34,170 nt of DNA, from positions 12,501 through 46,670 of the forward strand of contig JBBHKE010001606.1 of the NCBI GenBank assembly GCA_037447655.1. The letters are read 5' to 3'. Shown piece after piece: positions 8,740-18,582 of this stretch. Source of the DNA: Zygnema cylindricum (lineage: Eukaryota; Streptophyta; Zygnematophyceae; Zygnematales; Zygnemataceae). Position numbers and translations under genes: made by a program. Under the pieces are notes generated by a model, which was given only the letters and a program-made list of their open reading frames with translations, was not told where the DNA came from and ran no database searches. Within the stretch, counting starts at the first letter, position 1. Each line of letters begins with the position of its first letter.

Positions 8740-9600
8740 CGTTAAAGGAAATCGACAACAAAAAGTTACGTTAGATAATACGTCAAAGAAAAAAACACGT
8801 TCGTAAGATAAAAAGAAGAAAGAAAAGGTGACATGAAAACGACAAACGAAAAATAAACGTTACGGTACAAATCGACAAAGCAAAAAAAAAAGAGGAACGT
8901 GGGAACCGTACGCTGTAAAAAGGACATTTTATGATACGAGAATAAAAAACAAAAAGGGCAAAAAAATAAAAAAACGTAGACGTAATTGGAAGCGACAAAA
9001 CGAAATGTATGCTAAAATAACACGTCCAAGCAAAAAAAGTTATTAAATAATAAAACGAAAGAGCCAGAAACAAGTACGGTCATAAGGAATGACAAAGAAA
9101 AACTAAACGTTAGATTAAAAATCGACAAAGCATAAATAAGTTAGTTGGAGAGCGTACGCTGGAAAAGAGACGTTAGAATATACGACACAGGAAAAAAGGC
9201 AAACAAGACAAAGAAAGTAAACACGTGACAGCCAAATCGACAAAATAAAAATGATACGTAAAAATAACACGTCAAAACAAAAACACGTACGCTAAAGATA
9301 AAAACAAAAGAGCCAGAGTTGGGTACGGTGACGTCAGAACGACAAAATAAAAATAAACGTTGCAGTAAAAACCGACAAAGCATAAACAGTTCCGTTGGAA
9401 CCTACGCTGGAAAACGGACGTCAGAACATGCGCAAATGAAAGGAAAAGTACATAAAGACAAAGCCAGCGTAGACGCTACATTCAAATCGACAAAAGAAAA
9501 AGGTACGTTAGAAAAACACGCCAAAACATAAAATGGTACGCGAAGAGCCACAATAAGGTACGATAAACAAGAAAACGACAAAGGAAAACGCAATCTCTAA
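8740..9600. repeat. Degenerate tandem repeat, period about 249 bp
   Basis: The word AAATCGACAAAGCA-like followed by TACGCTGGAAAA recurs near 8868, 9117 and 9367. A second word, AAATCGACAAAA followed by AACACGTCAAAACA, recurs near 8990, 9233 and 9483. Both spacings are about 243-250 bp. Each period may itself be two related halves, since both halves start with the ATCGACAAA word. Minus-strand frames here are Phe/Leu-rich translations of the A-rich repeat and are not genes. Confidence 0.7.
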
Positions 9601-9808
9601 GGTACAAGAATCGTACCCTCATATTCTAGACACGAGCGGGGTCCTAACATTTATTCTCTAAGTCCCTGACGATCACGTCACACTATTTTTGCAATACGGG
9701 TGGCGTTGACATCGTACGATACTTATGATGCGTAGTGTAGCGTTTTAGTGCGACTATTTCGATAGGATAATTACAGGTCAGTACACTGACTGTGTATCGC
9801 TATGGCAG
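9601..9808. other. Unassigned spacer
   Basis: I see no gene, no tandem structure and no clear element ends in this ~210 bp between the 249-bp repeat and the TIR element that follows. Confidence 0.4.
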
Positions 9809-9810
9809 TA

Positions 9811-10008
9811 AACCGCCAACCGCTATTAGAGTCAAGGATTAAATAGCGTCAAAAAATAATAAGCGTTATTGATTCTTATTTGGTGCCTGAGACGTGGCAG
9901 ATTATGGTCCACGTCCTTAAATAGCGCTATTAATTCTATTTCAGATTTTGGGGTCAAAATTTAGGGGCACCGTATTAGCGTTATATACTCTAATAGCGAT
10001 TGGCGGTG
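9811..10008. mobile_element. Small TIR element (MITE), copy B, 198 bp
   Basis: The right end, CTAATAGCGATTGGCGGTG, and the left end, AACCGCCAACCGCTATTAG, are near-perfect inverted copies and are flanked by TA on both sides. The same termini bound the elements at 10400-10616, 22880-23443 and 23848-24382. No coding capacity; presumably mobilised in trans by an unseen transposase. A TA target site is usual for the Tc1/mariner group, but the termini are not the classic Stowaway type. Confidence 0.7.
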
Positions 10009-10010
10009 TA

Positions 10011-10397
10011 CTGTAGCGCTGATTTTTTTCCCTCTTCAAAACATCTTGTCTTGCGCACACCTGTTTAACGTTCGATTGGAGCACGCCAATTGGAATCTGA
10101 GAACCTAGTCTGTACCTTTCAATTGAATCCGTGGGATCAAGAATCCAGCTGGTGTGCACGGCGAAGAGATGTTTTTAAGTGGCCGAAAAAACAGTAATGC
10201 TAATAGCGATACACAACGCAGTACAGTACCGTAGCGCCAAAAGTCGAAGTGTATCGTGCTCCTCCTGTCAGCGGTATACAATTCATAGTATAATACGCTA
10301 CAATACATCAAAGTATGTATAGTATGCATAGGACTGCAACTCGTGCGTACTATAAATTGCAAATTTTTCCGCTGGCAATTTTTGCCATTCGATATAG
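10011..10397. other. Spacer between two MITEs, no gene seen
   Basis: About 390 bp with GTAC-rich words and short stretches resembling MITE interiors (TAGCGCCAAAAG). The only long frame lacks any supporting signal. Confidence 0.35.
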
Positions 10398-10399
10398 TA

Positions 10400-10616
10400 C
10401 ACCGCCAATCGCTATTAGCGTTGTGGACGCTAATCCCGTCCCGCTTTTTTTATATTTTATTCTCAAATAGAATTATCCACACTATTTCAAAAAAGCCCTA
10501 ATTCCTAATTAGAGTAATCGATTTCTTCCAAAATTTCAAAATTCCCAATTAGCGTACACCACGCTAAATAGTAGTGTACGCTAATCAAACGTACACGCTA
10601 ATAGCGATTGGCGGTG
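10400..10616. mobile_element. Small TIR element (MITE), copy A, about 217 bp
   Basis: Bounded by CACCGCCAATCGCTATTAGC and its exact inverse GCTAATAGCGATTGGCGGTG, each flanked by TA (10398-10399 and 10617-10618). Just inside are a CCCGTCCCGC segment and A/T runs. This is the best-preserved TIR pair of the family in the window. Non-coding. Confidence 0.8.
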
Positions 10617-10742
10617 TACTCCTGATACACAACACTCGTACTGATTACATCAAACAAACTTCCCATAGAGTAAATACAAAGCTGTAGCAAATCGTACAGG
10701 ATGTACATTTGGTACAAGTATTTGTCAAAATTGAGTAAATTC

Positions 10743-11637
10743 TAGTGTTGTGTATCGGTAAGGATTTGCCGATAACCGATATGGACCTTTTTTCGGGTAT
10801 CCGATAATCGATATATTGGTACGATATTACGACATCGGTCTTATCACCGATAAGTAGCCGATAATATCGGTACTTATCGGCCATAATGTCGATAACGATA
10901 ATTATCGGCGATAACTGTACGGACCGTACAGATAAATGTACGGTATGTACACTCAACTGTACGTCATATTCTCCGGACGTGTACAAGCATAGAAAGTACT
11001 GTAGCCGCCATGAAATCTGTACGATTTTGATACGGATCCAGTAAAAACGATGTACCTTTCACATCCGACGCCATGGCTTTGTCCCTTAATTCCTTGAAAT
11101 CCACTAGGGACCTGCCACGTGTCAATCTGTCGGCTTTTTTGGCAAAAGCTGCCAAAAGAGCCATTCCGGGATGCCGGCGCTCACGCTGGCCCGTCCGTTT
11201 GTGTTTTCTCATTCCAAGTCGTCCGTTCGATTCCGGCGGCGCGCAGGATGTTATTTTGCGTCCGTTGTACTTTTGTGTCCGCCGTCCTTTTCCAGTTCCA
11301 TGTTTACCAATTTGTTAGTAAATTTCCGTACGTCGCCGTAAAATTTTTGTTCAGTTAACCGGCCAACGTTTATGCGCAGCGTTTACCGTAATAAATTGCA
11401 GTTAAACAATAACAGAACAGATTTTTATACGTGGCATGCCACGCTATATAAAATCAATAAAATAATACAGTATGTTATGAAGTACTATTGTATGCATACT
11501 ATATATTTTTCTAAGTTATCGTCGATATGGAATTTGTTGGTCCCAGACCGATATATCGGAAGCTCATACCGTTCGAAAACCGATAACTATCGGTATCGGT
11601 GTTATCGTGATAAGTTTTTTACCAATACACAACACTA
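10743..11637. mobile_element. hAT-like non-autonomous element 1
   Basis: The left end TAGTGTTGTGTATCGGTAA and right end TTACCAATACACAACACTA form ~19-bp TIRs with one mismatch. The flanks are GTAAATTC at both 10735-10742 and 11638-11645, a perfect 8-bp target duplication. TIRs of the TAGTG type with an 8-bp duplication are diagnostic of the hAT superfamily (established knowledge). The 895-bp interior has no transposase, so it needs an external enzyme. Subterminal regions are packed with CGATA/TATCG motifs, the usual place for transposase binding sites. The middle (about 11040-11300) is a conserved GC-richer cassette with a CACGTG G-box. Confidence 0.88.
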
Positions 11638-11745
11638 GTAAATTCATTCCGGTTTGCAAAAAACTGTACACATTAGGGCAAATTTCGTCAATATAGTGTA
11701 CCGCACCAGTACTGTACTGTAGCCCTGATGTTGAGGGGTAAATGG

Positions 11746-12600
11746 TAGTGTTGTGTATCGGTAAGGATTTGCCGATAACCAATATGGGCCTTTTTTTGGG
11801 TATCCGATAATCGATATATTGGTACGATATATCGACATCGGTCTTATCGCCGATAAGTAGCCGATAATATCGGGTACTTATCGGCAATAATGTCGATAAC
11901 GATAATTATCGGCGATAATTGTACGGAACGTACCGATAAATGTACGATCTGAACACAACTGTACATCATATTCTCCGGACGTGTACAAGAATAGAAAAGT
12001 ACCGTAGCTGCCATGAAATCTGTACGATTTTGATACGGATCCAGTAAAAACGATGTACCTTTCACATCCGACGCCATTGCATTGTCCCTTAATTCCTTGA
12101 GATCCACTGGGGACCTGCCACGTGTCAATCTGTCGGCTTTTTTGGCAAAAGGTGCCAAAAGAGCCATTCCGGGATGCCGGCGCTCACGCTGGCCCGTCCG
12201 TTTGTGTTTTCTCATTCCAAGTCGTCCGTTCGATTCCGGCGGCGCGCAGAATGTTATTTTGCGTCCGTTGTACTTTTGTGTCCGCCGTCCTTTTCCAGTT
12301 CCATGTTTACCAATTTTTTAGTAAATTTCCGTACGTCGCCGTAAAATTTTTGTTCAGTTAACCGGCCAACGTTTATGTGCAGCGTTTACCGTAATAAATT
12401 ACAATTAAACTGTAACGGAACATGTTTTCATACGTGGCATGCCACGCTATATAAAACCAATAAAATAATACAGTATGTTATAAAGTACTATTGGAATTTG
12501 TTGGTCCCATACCGATATATCGAACCTCTGACCGTTCGATAACCGATAACTAGCGGTATCGGTGTTATCGCGATAAGTTTTCTACCGATACACAACACTA
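11746..12600. mobile_element. hAT-like non-autonomous element 2
   Basis: Same termini and interior as element 1 (855 bp, visibly more than 90% alike through the cassette). Flanks are GTAAATGG at 11738-11745 and again at 12601-12608, a perfect 8-bp target duplication. Element 3 starts directly after the right-hand duplication. The overlapping ~80-residue frames on both strands in elements 1 and 2 persist because the two copies are nearly identical, not because a protein is under selection. Confidence 0.88.
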
Positions 12601-12608
12601 GTAAATGG

Positions 12609-12828
12609 TAGTGTTGTGTATCGGTAAGGATTTGCCGATATCCGATATGGACCTTTTTCCGGGTACCCGATAATTGATATATTGGTACGATATATCGTTA
12701 TCGGTGTTATCGCCGATAATTAACCGATATTTATCGGCGATAACACCGATATCGATAACTATTGGCGATATATGTACGGACCGCACAGTTAAATGCACTG
12801 CTAATACACTCAACTGTACGTCATATTC
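12609..12828. mobile_element. hAT-like element 3, truncated
   Basis: Begins TAGTGTTGTGTATCGGTAA exactly at 12609 and follows elements 1 and 2 to CATATTC at 12828, where homology stops and unrelated DNA starts (CCAAAAGCGTCGCGG). No right terminus was found in the window. It shares the GTAAATGG flank with element 2. Confidence 0.8.
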
Positions 12829-13080
12829 CCAAAAGCGTCGCGGACCCCCTTCCCCCCGATTTTGGTAAAAAATCGCGATTTTTCCTTGATTATTTATTAT
12901 TTAAGGGGGTTTTACTTGGGTTCCACGCTCCCATACCCTTCCTCAATGTCCTTTTGACTGTTAGTTACGCCCATAGATGTCCAATTCGTACTGATTTGGA
13001 CTTCTCCGTAAAAATTACGTAATATTCGTCGATTTCATACTTTTCGTAAAATTCGTATAGTTTTTTCTGTACGGACATGT
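12829..13080. other. Unassigned junction sequence
   Basis: Follows the break of hAT element 3. A plus-strand frame crosses the junction but has no motif I recognise. No other structure seen. Confidence 0.3.
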
Positions 13081-13084
13081 ACAA

Positions 13085-13600
13085 AAATGTACAAAAAGCG
13101 AAATACTAAAAAATCCTTATAAAATCTTTAAAATTACGAACAACTAACATAAATGTACAAAATTATACGGAACAAACCTAATAATACGGCAAATCTTTGT
13201 CAACCGTACTAAAATATATAGGAACGTACGGCAATGTACCATATAAACCCTAGAACCCTCCCTTATAATAACCCTGAGTAGTACGCATATGTACTAACAT
13301 TGAACGTAAATATACGAAAAATGTAGCGCAGCTGTACTGAAATATACGAAAATGTACAACAATGTATCTTCCAAACCCTAAAATAAATATCCCTAACAAG
13401 TACATAAAATACAGCCACTGTACGTACATGTATGAAAAGTGTGCGGCAGTTATACTGAATATACGGAATTTAAGGAAATGTACTCTAAAACCTTAAAAAT
13501 AATTTATATAATCCTAGCAAGTACGGACATATACGGACACTGTATATAATTGTACGAAAAATGTACGGATGCAATGGAAAGTACTTTAAATACCGTTTCA
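13085..13600. repeat. Degenerate tandem repeat, period about 120 bp
   Basis: A segment GAAAAATGTAGCGCAGCTGT-like, then TGTACTGAAATATACG, an AATGTAC word, CAAACCCTAAAAT and CCCTAACAAGTAC recurs near 13196, 13316, 13434 and 13555, a spacing of about 119-121 bp. Copies are diverged and GTAC-rich. No coding capacity. Confidence 0.7.
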
Positions 13601-13874
13601 CATGTATTACAACCACTTGAAATTTGCGATAGATTTATTCCGTTTTAACTATATAATATAAATGCTATCAATTTTCAGTCAGTTTCTCTATGCTTGTCGA
13701 TTTCCTATCATTATTTCGTTAATTTTCTTCTGTCGATTTCTGCCGATTTTCTATTGAATTTAATGTTGACTTTGTGTTGATTTTCTGCCGATTTTCAGTT
13801 GATTTTAATTTCGAATTTTTACAATTTTCTCATGTTTTTTCAATTTTTGTCTCAGAAAATAAAGGAACTTCTGG

Positions 13875-14042
13875 ATGATATGCATTCGAGACGCCTTCGA
13901 AAGGGTTAAGGGAGCTTTGGCCGGACTCGAAAAATTAAAAGATATGGGAGGTTTTGATCGAATGGACAAAAAAACAAAAACCGATGTTGTTTCCGAGGCG
14001 GAGGAATTTGTCGACCAATTGAAAGTAGCTTATATGCGATAG
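13875..14042 (+). CDS. Small charged helical protein or exon, 55 residues
   Basis: A frame from ATG 13875 to TAG 14042 encodes a Lys/Glu/Asp-rich sequence containing FERVKGALAGLEKLKDMGGF and ending VDQLKVAYMR. Composition and heptad-like hydrophobic spacing suggest an amphipathic helix. A T-rich tract ending TTTTTGTCTCAG| lies just upstream (acceptor at ~13857), so it may be a terminal exon, but the frame immediately after that acceptor hits a stop, so either translation starts at the ATG or a frameshift has occurred. I do not recognise the protein. Confidence 0.3.
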   Translation: MICIRDAFERVKGALAGLEKLKDMGGFDRMDKKTKTDVVSEAEEFVDQLKVAYMR

Positions 14043-14689
14043 GCTGGTACTAGTTCTATGTTAATGCTATTGTACGATACGGAACTAAGAGACTAAGACT
14101 AAGCAACAGAGAGAGTTAAGGTTGAGAATTTGCAGGAAATTGTTGTTTTTATGGAAACTGGTATGAAGTCATTAGCCGGAATATTTTGAAAAAAAATGAT
14201 GTTTATGAAATAATACTCATTAAATGTTTATCTTAAATGTTTACCTAAATAGTTGACCAAATATTCTGGTTCGAAACCTGGGTGGTAAAAAAAAAAGTAA
14301 GGAAAATTACAAGTGAACTCTTTCATTTTTTCTATGATTTCATTCAATTTAGGCACTTTTACGGAAAATCTTTGGAATATTGGAGAGTAAAATTGTATAT
14401 TTTCATAGGTTTTCCTCCTTTTTTTGACTGCCTCACTTTTCTATCCCTTTTTTTAAATTATGAAAGACGTAGTTTTGAAAATTTACTTTTCGCATAATAG
14501 TTTGTGAGATAAAATCAGTAAAAATTGATAACTCCAAAAAAATTAGGGTGTTTTTGGTACAATTTGTCAAGACGAGAAAGACAGCTGATTCATTGATGTC
14601 TTCAACAACATGAAGCTCTACTGACGGGCCTGCTGAAGAAGAGAAGATCGAGTATGTCTTCCGCCATTGTTTTTTTAGGGCCCATTTGT

Positions 14690-15735
14690 TACACTGCCTC
14701 TCCTTCTCCTTCAACTTCTCCACACTCTCTCTTTCTCCCTTTCTTTCTCAATTCCTTTTTAATTGGACCCCATTCTATCTCCTCACTCTCCCCCCTCCCA
14801 CTTTCCATCTCGCTTTTAACCACGCTCACCTCTCCCTCTCCCTCTCCACTCCCCTCTCCCTCTCATTTTTTTCTTTCCTCTCAATCCGTCTCTCTTTCCC
14901 TCGTCCTCTCTCTCTCTAAATCCATCTTCTTTCTAACACTCTTGCTCCCGGACGCTCTTTCTCGCATTCTGTTATAACCCTAAAACCTTGTTCTTAAATC
15001 TCGTTCTTAGTACTTATCCCTTTCAATTTTTTCTCCATCTTTTTCTACCTCTCTCTCCCTTTCCTTTTGAATCTGTCTCCCCCCTCTATCGTCACTATCT
15101 CTCCCACTTCCTGTCCCACTGTCAATTACCCCCTCTTCTCCCCTTTCCCTCGCTATCTATCTATCCCATTCTTCTCCTCTCCCTTCCCCCCCTCACTCTC
15201 TCACTCCAACGGCTCTTCCTCTCTCTCTCTAATAGCTCCTCCCTCTCCTATTCTTTTCTCCACAATTCTTTCCCCCTCTCACGCTCACGCCAACTCCTCT
15301 CTCCTCCTCCTTTTTCCCCTTCCTCTCAATCTGTCCCTCTTTCCCGCATCCTCTCGCTCTCTTCCTCCATCTTCTCTCCATCACTCTTGCTAACAGTCCC
15401 TCTCTCTCACAATCTGTTGTATTTTTTCCCCTATCCCTGTCCTTCTATCTCCCTGTTATTCCCCCTCCATTTCAATCTGTCGCCCCATCTCTTTCTACCA
15501 CTCTCTCCCTTTCCTTTTGGTTGCCCCCTTATTGCCTCATCAAATATCCCTCATCCTCTCCCTACCCTATTCTCCCTCCCTCTTCCGATTATACTCCCTC
15601 TTCTTCTCTCAACCCTTTTCACCCTTTCTTTTGCATCTACCATTCCCTCCAAATTTTCTTTTTCTAACACTTTCTCTACCCCTTTCCATCCCTCTCCCTC
15701 ACTTTAATATTTTAACTCTCTTTCCGTTTGCTTTT
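14690..15735. repeat. Kilobase CT-rich tract, copy 1
   Basis: The plus strand is overwhelmingly C and T (CTCTCCCTCTCC-type words) for about 1 kb. The long frames rich in Ser, Leu, Pro and Phe are translations of this bias. The tract runs into TTTCTTTTTACAG, so it may be an unusually long polypyrimidine intron end. Confidence 0.85.
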
Positions 15736-15759
15736 GTATTGCTTTCTTTCTTTTTACAG

Positions 15760-15834
15760 GCGGCGTACACATTCCCGTTATATTTTTTAGAATATGGATT
15801 CGCTTTAGTGGATGTACATTACAGGCTACAATAG
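15760..15834 (+). CDS. Possible terminal exon after the CT tract, copy 1
   Basis: Directly after TTTCTTTTTACAG| a phase 0 frame encodes AAYTFPLYFLEYGFALVDVH and four more residues before TAG at 15832. The strength of the acceptor context (a kilobase of pyrimidines, then CAG) is the main evidence. I do not recognise the peptide. Two further copies occur in the duplicate at 18302 and 18385. Confidence 0.35.
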   Translation, partial: AAYTFPLYFLEYGFALVDVHYRLQ

Positions 15835-15957
15835 TCTGGGTTTACATAGTAAAGCAATAGGAATAGGGATTTTTTTTACATCATTGTAATGAAATTTTTT
15901 GTACATCAAATATTATTAAGCCAATGAGACTCCAAAGAGAATGTTATGATTCCGTAT

Positions 15958-16335
15958 TGAAACTCTGAGACCTCCATAAGTCCTCAGAGTGGACAGCTTC
16001 CAAGAAGCCTCTAGGATAACCCTAACCCCTCTGTGTTTCAGCAAAAATAACTACCACCCTGGCAGAGAATAACTCTGACCAACTTCACCCCTGTGAAGGC
16101 AAGACTCCCCTGAGTCGATAGCAAAAAGAATCTCTGAATTTGCTCCCCTGAGCAGTAAGTTATGGAGGGTCAAAGTTGACCTTTTGTACAGAAGCTCTCT
16201 GGGAGAGAGGGTCATATCTTCTAATTTTTCTAAGTCCTATCTCTCTCACAGACTCTATCTACTGATGTACGAAGCCAATCAGATTACAGTTCCGTAGACA
16301 AAAGTATAGCTGCCGGTGTACTTTCTGTACGAACA
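15958..16335 (-). promoter_or_regulatory. Promoter-like repeat module, copy 1
   Basis: Begins TGAAACTCTGAGACC and aligns with 29516-29840 (same orientation) and, inverted, with 32450-32860. Shared landmarks are CTCCCCTGAGTC, AGCAAAAAGAATC, TTGCTCCC-TGAGCAGTAA and a CCAAT box (16275-16279). Read on the minus strand the order is CCAAT, a decayed TATA-like stretch (complement of TTTTGTACAG near 16180), then a leader. The TG start and promoter layout suggest an LTR or a retroelement promoter, but no primer-binding site or coding part was seen. Confidence 0.5.
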
Positions 16336-16629
16336 TTGTACGACATGGCCTAAATGTCGACACGTGGTATATCCGGATTCGCTCCCTTAATCCTCGGAGA
16401 TGCCGCGATCCAATGTCATTCCGCCACGTGTCATCCGATGTGGCGATGATAAAAAACCGCCGAAATTCTCTTCCGCGATCTCGGCGTTTAATTTCGGCCG
16501 TCCGATTAAATTCACATTTAATCGTAGCCGTAATAAATACATGCGCGGTATTCGTTTCGGTAAAGAAATAAATGCGCGGTATTTGTTTTTTATCCCTACC
16601 GTAATCCGTACTTTTATATTACTGGATCT
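16335..16629. repeat. G-box cassette region with two CACGTG sites
   Basis: GC-richer DNA with CACGTG in CGACACGTGG (~16358) and CCGCCACGTGTCATCC (~16420), then GGCCGTCCGATT. It is a diverged relative of the cassette in the hAT-like elements (GCCACGTGTCAA ... CGTCCGTTCGATT) and of 29900-30080. The open frame here has no independent support. It sits on the upstream side of promoter-like module copy 1. Confidence 0.45.
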
Positions 16630-17221
16630 TAAGCAACAGAGAGAGTTAAGGTTGAGAATTTGTAGGAAATTGTTGTTTTTATGGAAACTGGTATGAAGTC
16701 ATTAGCGGAATATTTTGAAAAAAAATGATGTTTATGAAATAATACTCATTAAATGTTTACTCTTAAATGTTTACCTAAATAGTTGACCAAATATTCTGGT
16801 TCGAAACCTGGGTGGTAAAAAAAAAAGTAAGGAAAATTACAAGTGAACTCTTTCATTTTTTTCTATGATTTCATTCAATTTAGGCACTTTTACGGAAAAT
16901 CTTTGGAATATTGGAGAGTAAAAATTGTATATTTTTCATTAGGTTTTCCTCCTTTTTTTGACTGCCTCACTTTTCTATCCCTTTTTTTTAAATTATGAAA
17001 GACGTAGTTTTGAAAATTTACTTTTCGCATAATAGTTTGTGAGATAAAATCAGTAAAAATTGATAACTCCAAAAAAATTAGGGTGTTTTTGGTACAATTT
17101 GTCAAGACGAGAAAGACAGCTGATTCATTGATGTCTTCAACAACATGAAGCTCTACTGACGGGCCTGCTGAAGAAGAGAAGATCGAGTATGTCTTCCGCC
17201 ATTGTTTTTTTAGGGCCCATT

Positions 17222-18295
17222 TGTTACACTGCCTCTCCTTCTCCTTCAGCTTCTCCACACTCTCTCCTTCTCCCTTTCTTTCTCAATTCCTTTTTAATCG
17301 GCCCCCATTCTATCTCCTCACTCTTCCCCCTCCCACTTTCCATCCCGCTTTTAACCACGCTCACCTCTCCCTCTCCCTCTCCACCCCCCCTCTCCCTCTC
17401 ATTTTTTTCTTTCCTCTCAATCCGTCTCTCTATCCCTCGTCCTCTCTCTCTCTAAATCCATCTTCTTTCTAACACTCTTGCTCCCGGACGCTCTCCCTCG
17501 CATTCTGTTATAACCCTAAAACCTTGTTCTTAAATCTCGTTCTTAGTACTTATCCCTTTCAATTTTTTCTCCATCTTTTTCTACCTCTCTCTCCCTTTCC
17601 TTTTGAATGTCTCCCCCCTCTATCGTCACTATATCTCCCACTTCCCGTCCCACTGTCAATTACCCCCTCTTCTCCTCTTTCTCTCGCTATCTATCTATCC
17701 CATTCTTCCCCTCTCCCTTGCCCCCGTCACTCTCTCACTCTCACCGCTCTTCCTCTCTCTCTAATAGCTCCTCCCTCCTATTCATTTCCCCACTTTTCTC
17801 TCCCCCCTCTCACGCTCCCGCTCCACTCCCCTCTCCCCCTCCTTTTTCCCCTTCCTCTCAATCTCTCTCTTTCCTGCATCTTCTCCCTCTCTTCCTCCAT
17901 CTTCTCTCCATCACTTTTGCTAACGGTCCCTCTCCCTCACAATTTGTTATCTTTTTTTCCCTATCTCTGTCCCTTTACCTCCTTTTTAGTCCCTCTCCTT
18001 TTCAATCTCTCGCCCCATCTCTTTATACCACTCTTCCTCCCTTCCTTTTTGATTCTGCCCCCCCCCCCCCTTATTGCCTCATCAAATATCCCTCATCCTC
18101 TCCCTACCCTATTCTCCCTCCCTCCTCCGATTATACTCCCTCTTCTTCTCTCACCCCTTTTCACCCTTTCTTTTGCATCTGCCACTCCCTCCAAATTTGC
18201 TCTCTCTAACACTTTCCGTGCCCCTTTCCATCCCTCTCCCTCACTTTAATATTTTAACTCTCTTTCCGTTTGCTTTTGTATTGCTTTCTTTCTTT
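17222..18295. repeat. Kilobase CT-rich tract, copy 2
   Basis: Counterpart of 14690-15735, with a run of about a dozen C near 18060. The strand asymmetry is the same, C/T on plus. Its long frames are not genes. Confidence 0.85.
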
Positions 18296-18301
18296 TTACA
18301 G

Positions 18302-18459
18302 GCGGCGTACACATTCCCATTACATTATTTAGAAGATGGATTCGCTTTAGTGGATATACATTACAACTTTCTTTCTTTTTACAGGCGGCGTACACATTCC
18401 CATTACATTTTTTAGAAGATGGATTCGCTTTAGTGGATGTACATTACAGGCTACAATAG
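18302..18459 (+). CDS. Possible terminal exon, tandemly doubled (copy 2)
   Basis: CTTTCTTTTTACAG| occurs twice, at 18301 and 18384, each followed by a frame starting AAYTFPL. The second copy (18385-18459) runs to TAG like copy 1. The first runs through the intervening CTTTCTTTTTACAG and would be spliced or read differently. The 83-bp duplication therefore doubles both acceptor and exon. Confidence 0.35.
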
Positions 18460-18582
18460 TTTGGGTTTACATAGTAAAGCAATAGGAATAGGTATTTTTT
18501 TTACATCATTGTAATGAAATATTTTGTACATCAAATATTATTAAGCCAATGAGACTCCAAAGAGAATGTTATGATTCCGTAT

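Larger units (their letters stand above)
14100..15957. repeat. Large duplication, copy 1 (~1.86 kb)
   Basis: From TAAGCAACAGAGAGAGTTAA to GATTCCGTAT this matches 16630-18582 almost throughout, with scattered substitutions and a few indels. It contains a left unique part with poly-A/T runs, the CT-rich tract (14690-15735), an acceptor-like TTTTTACAG and a short downstream exon-like frame. Copy 1 ends abruptly where the promoter-like module at 15958 begins. Both strands have frames conserved between copies, which follows simply from high identity. Confidence 0.9.
16630..18582. repeat. Large duplication, copy 2 (~1.95 kb)
   Basis: Second copy of 14100-15957. It is slightly longer because of indels in the CT tract and an 83-bp internal tandem duplication of the acceptor/exon segment. 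After GATTCCGTAT it continues into CCTATTGATATATGC, different from copy 1. Confidence 0.9.

Noticed and set aside
10964-12361. Conserved ~80-residue frames on both strands in the hAT-like elements
   Set aside because: The two copies are nearly identical at DNA level, and the more diverged cassette at 29.9 kb does not preserve any of the frames.
14433-14723. Minus-strand frame conserved at 16890-17258 (starts MEKLKEKERQ)
   Set aside because: Conservation equals that of the whole duplication and there is no start context or domain; it overlaps the purine-rich complement of the CT tract.
14654-15834. Ser/Leu/Pro-rich frames up to ~240 residues
   Set aside because: All lie in the CT-rich tract; multiple frames are open because C/T DNA on the plus strand contains no stop codons. 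The copies at 17189-18415 are rejected for the same reason.
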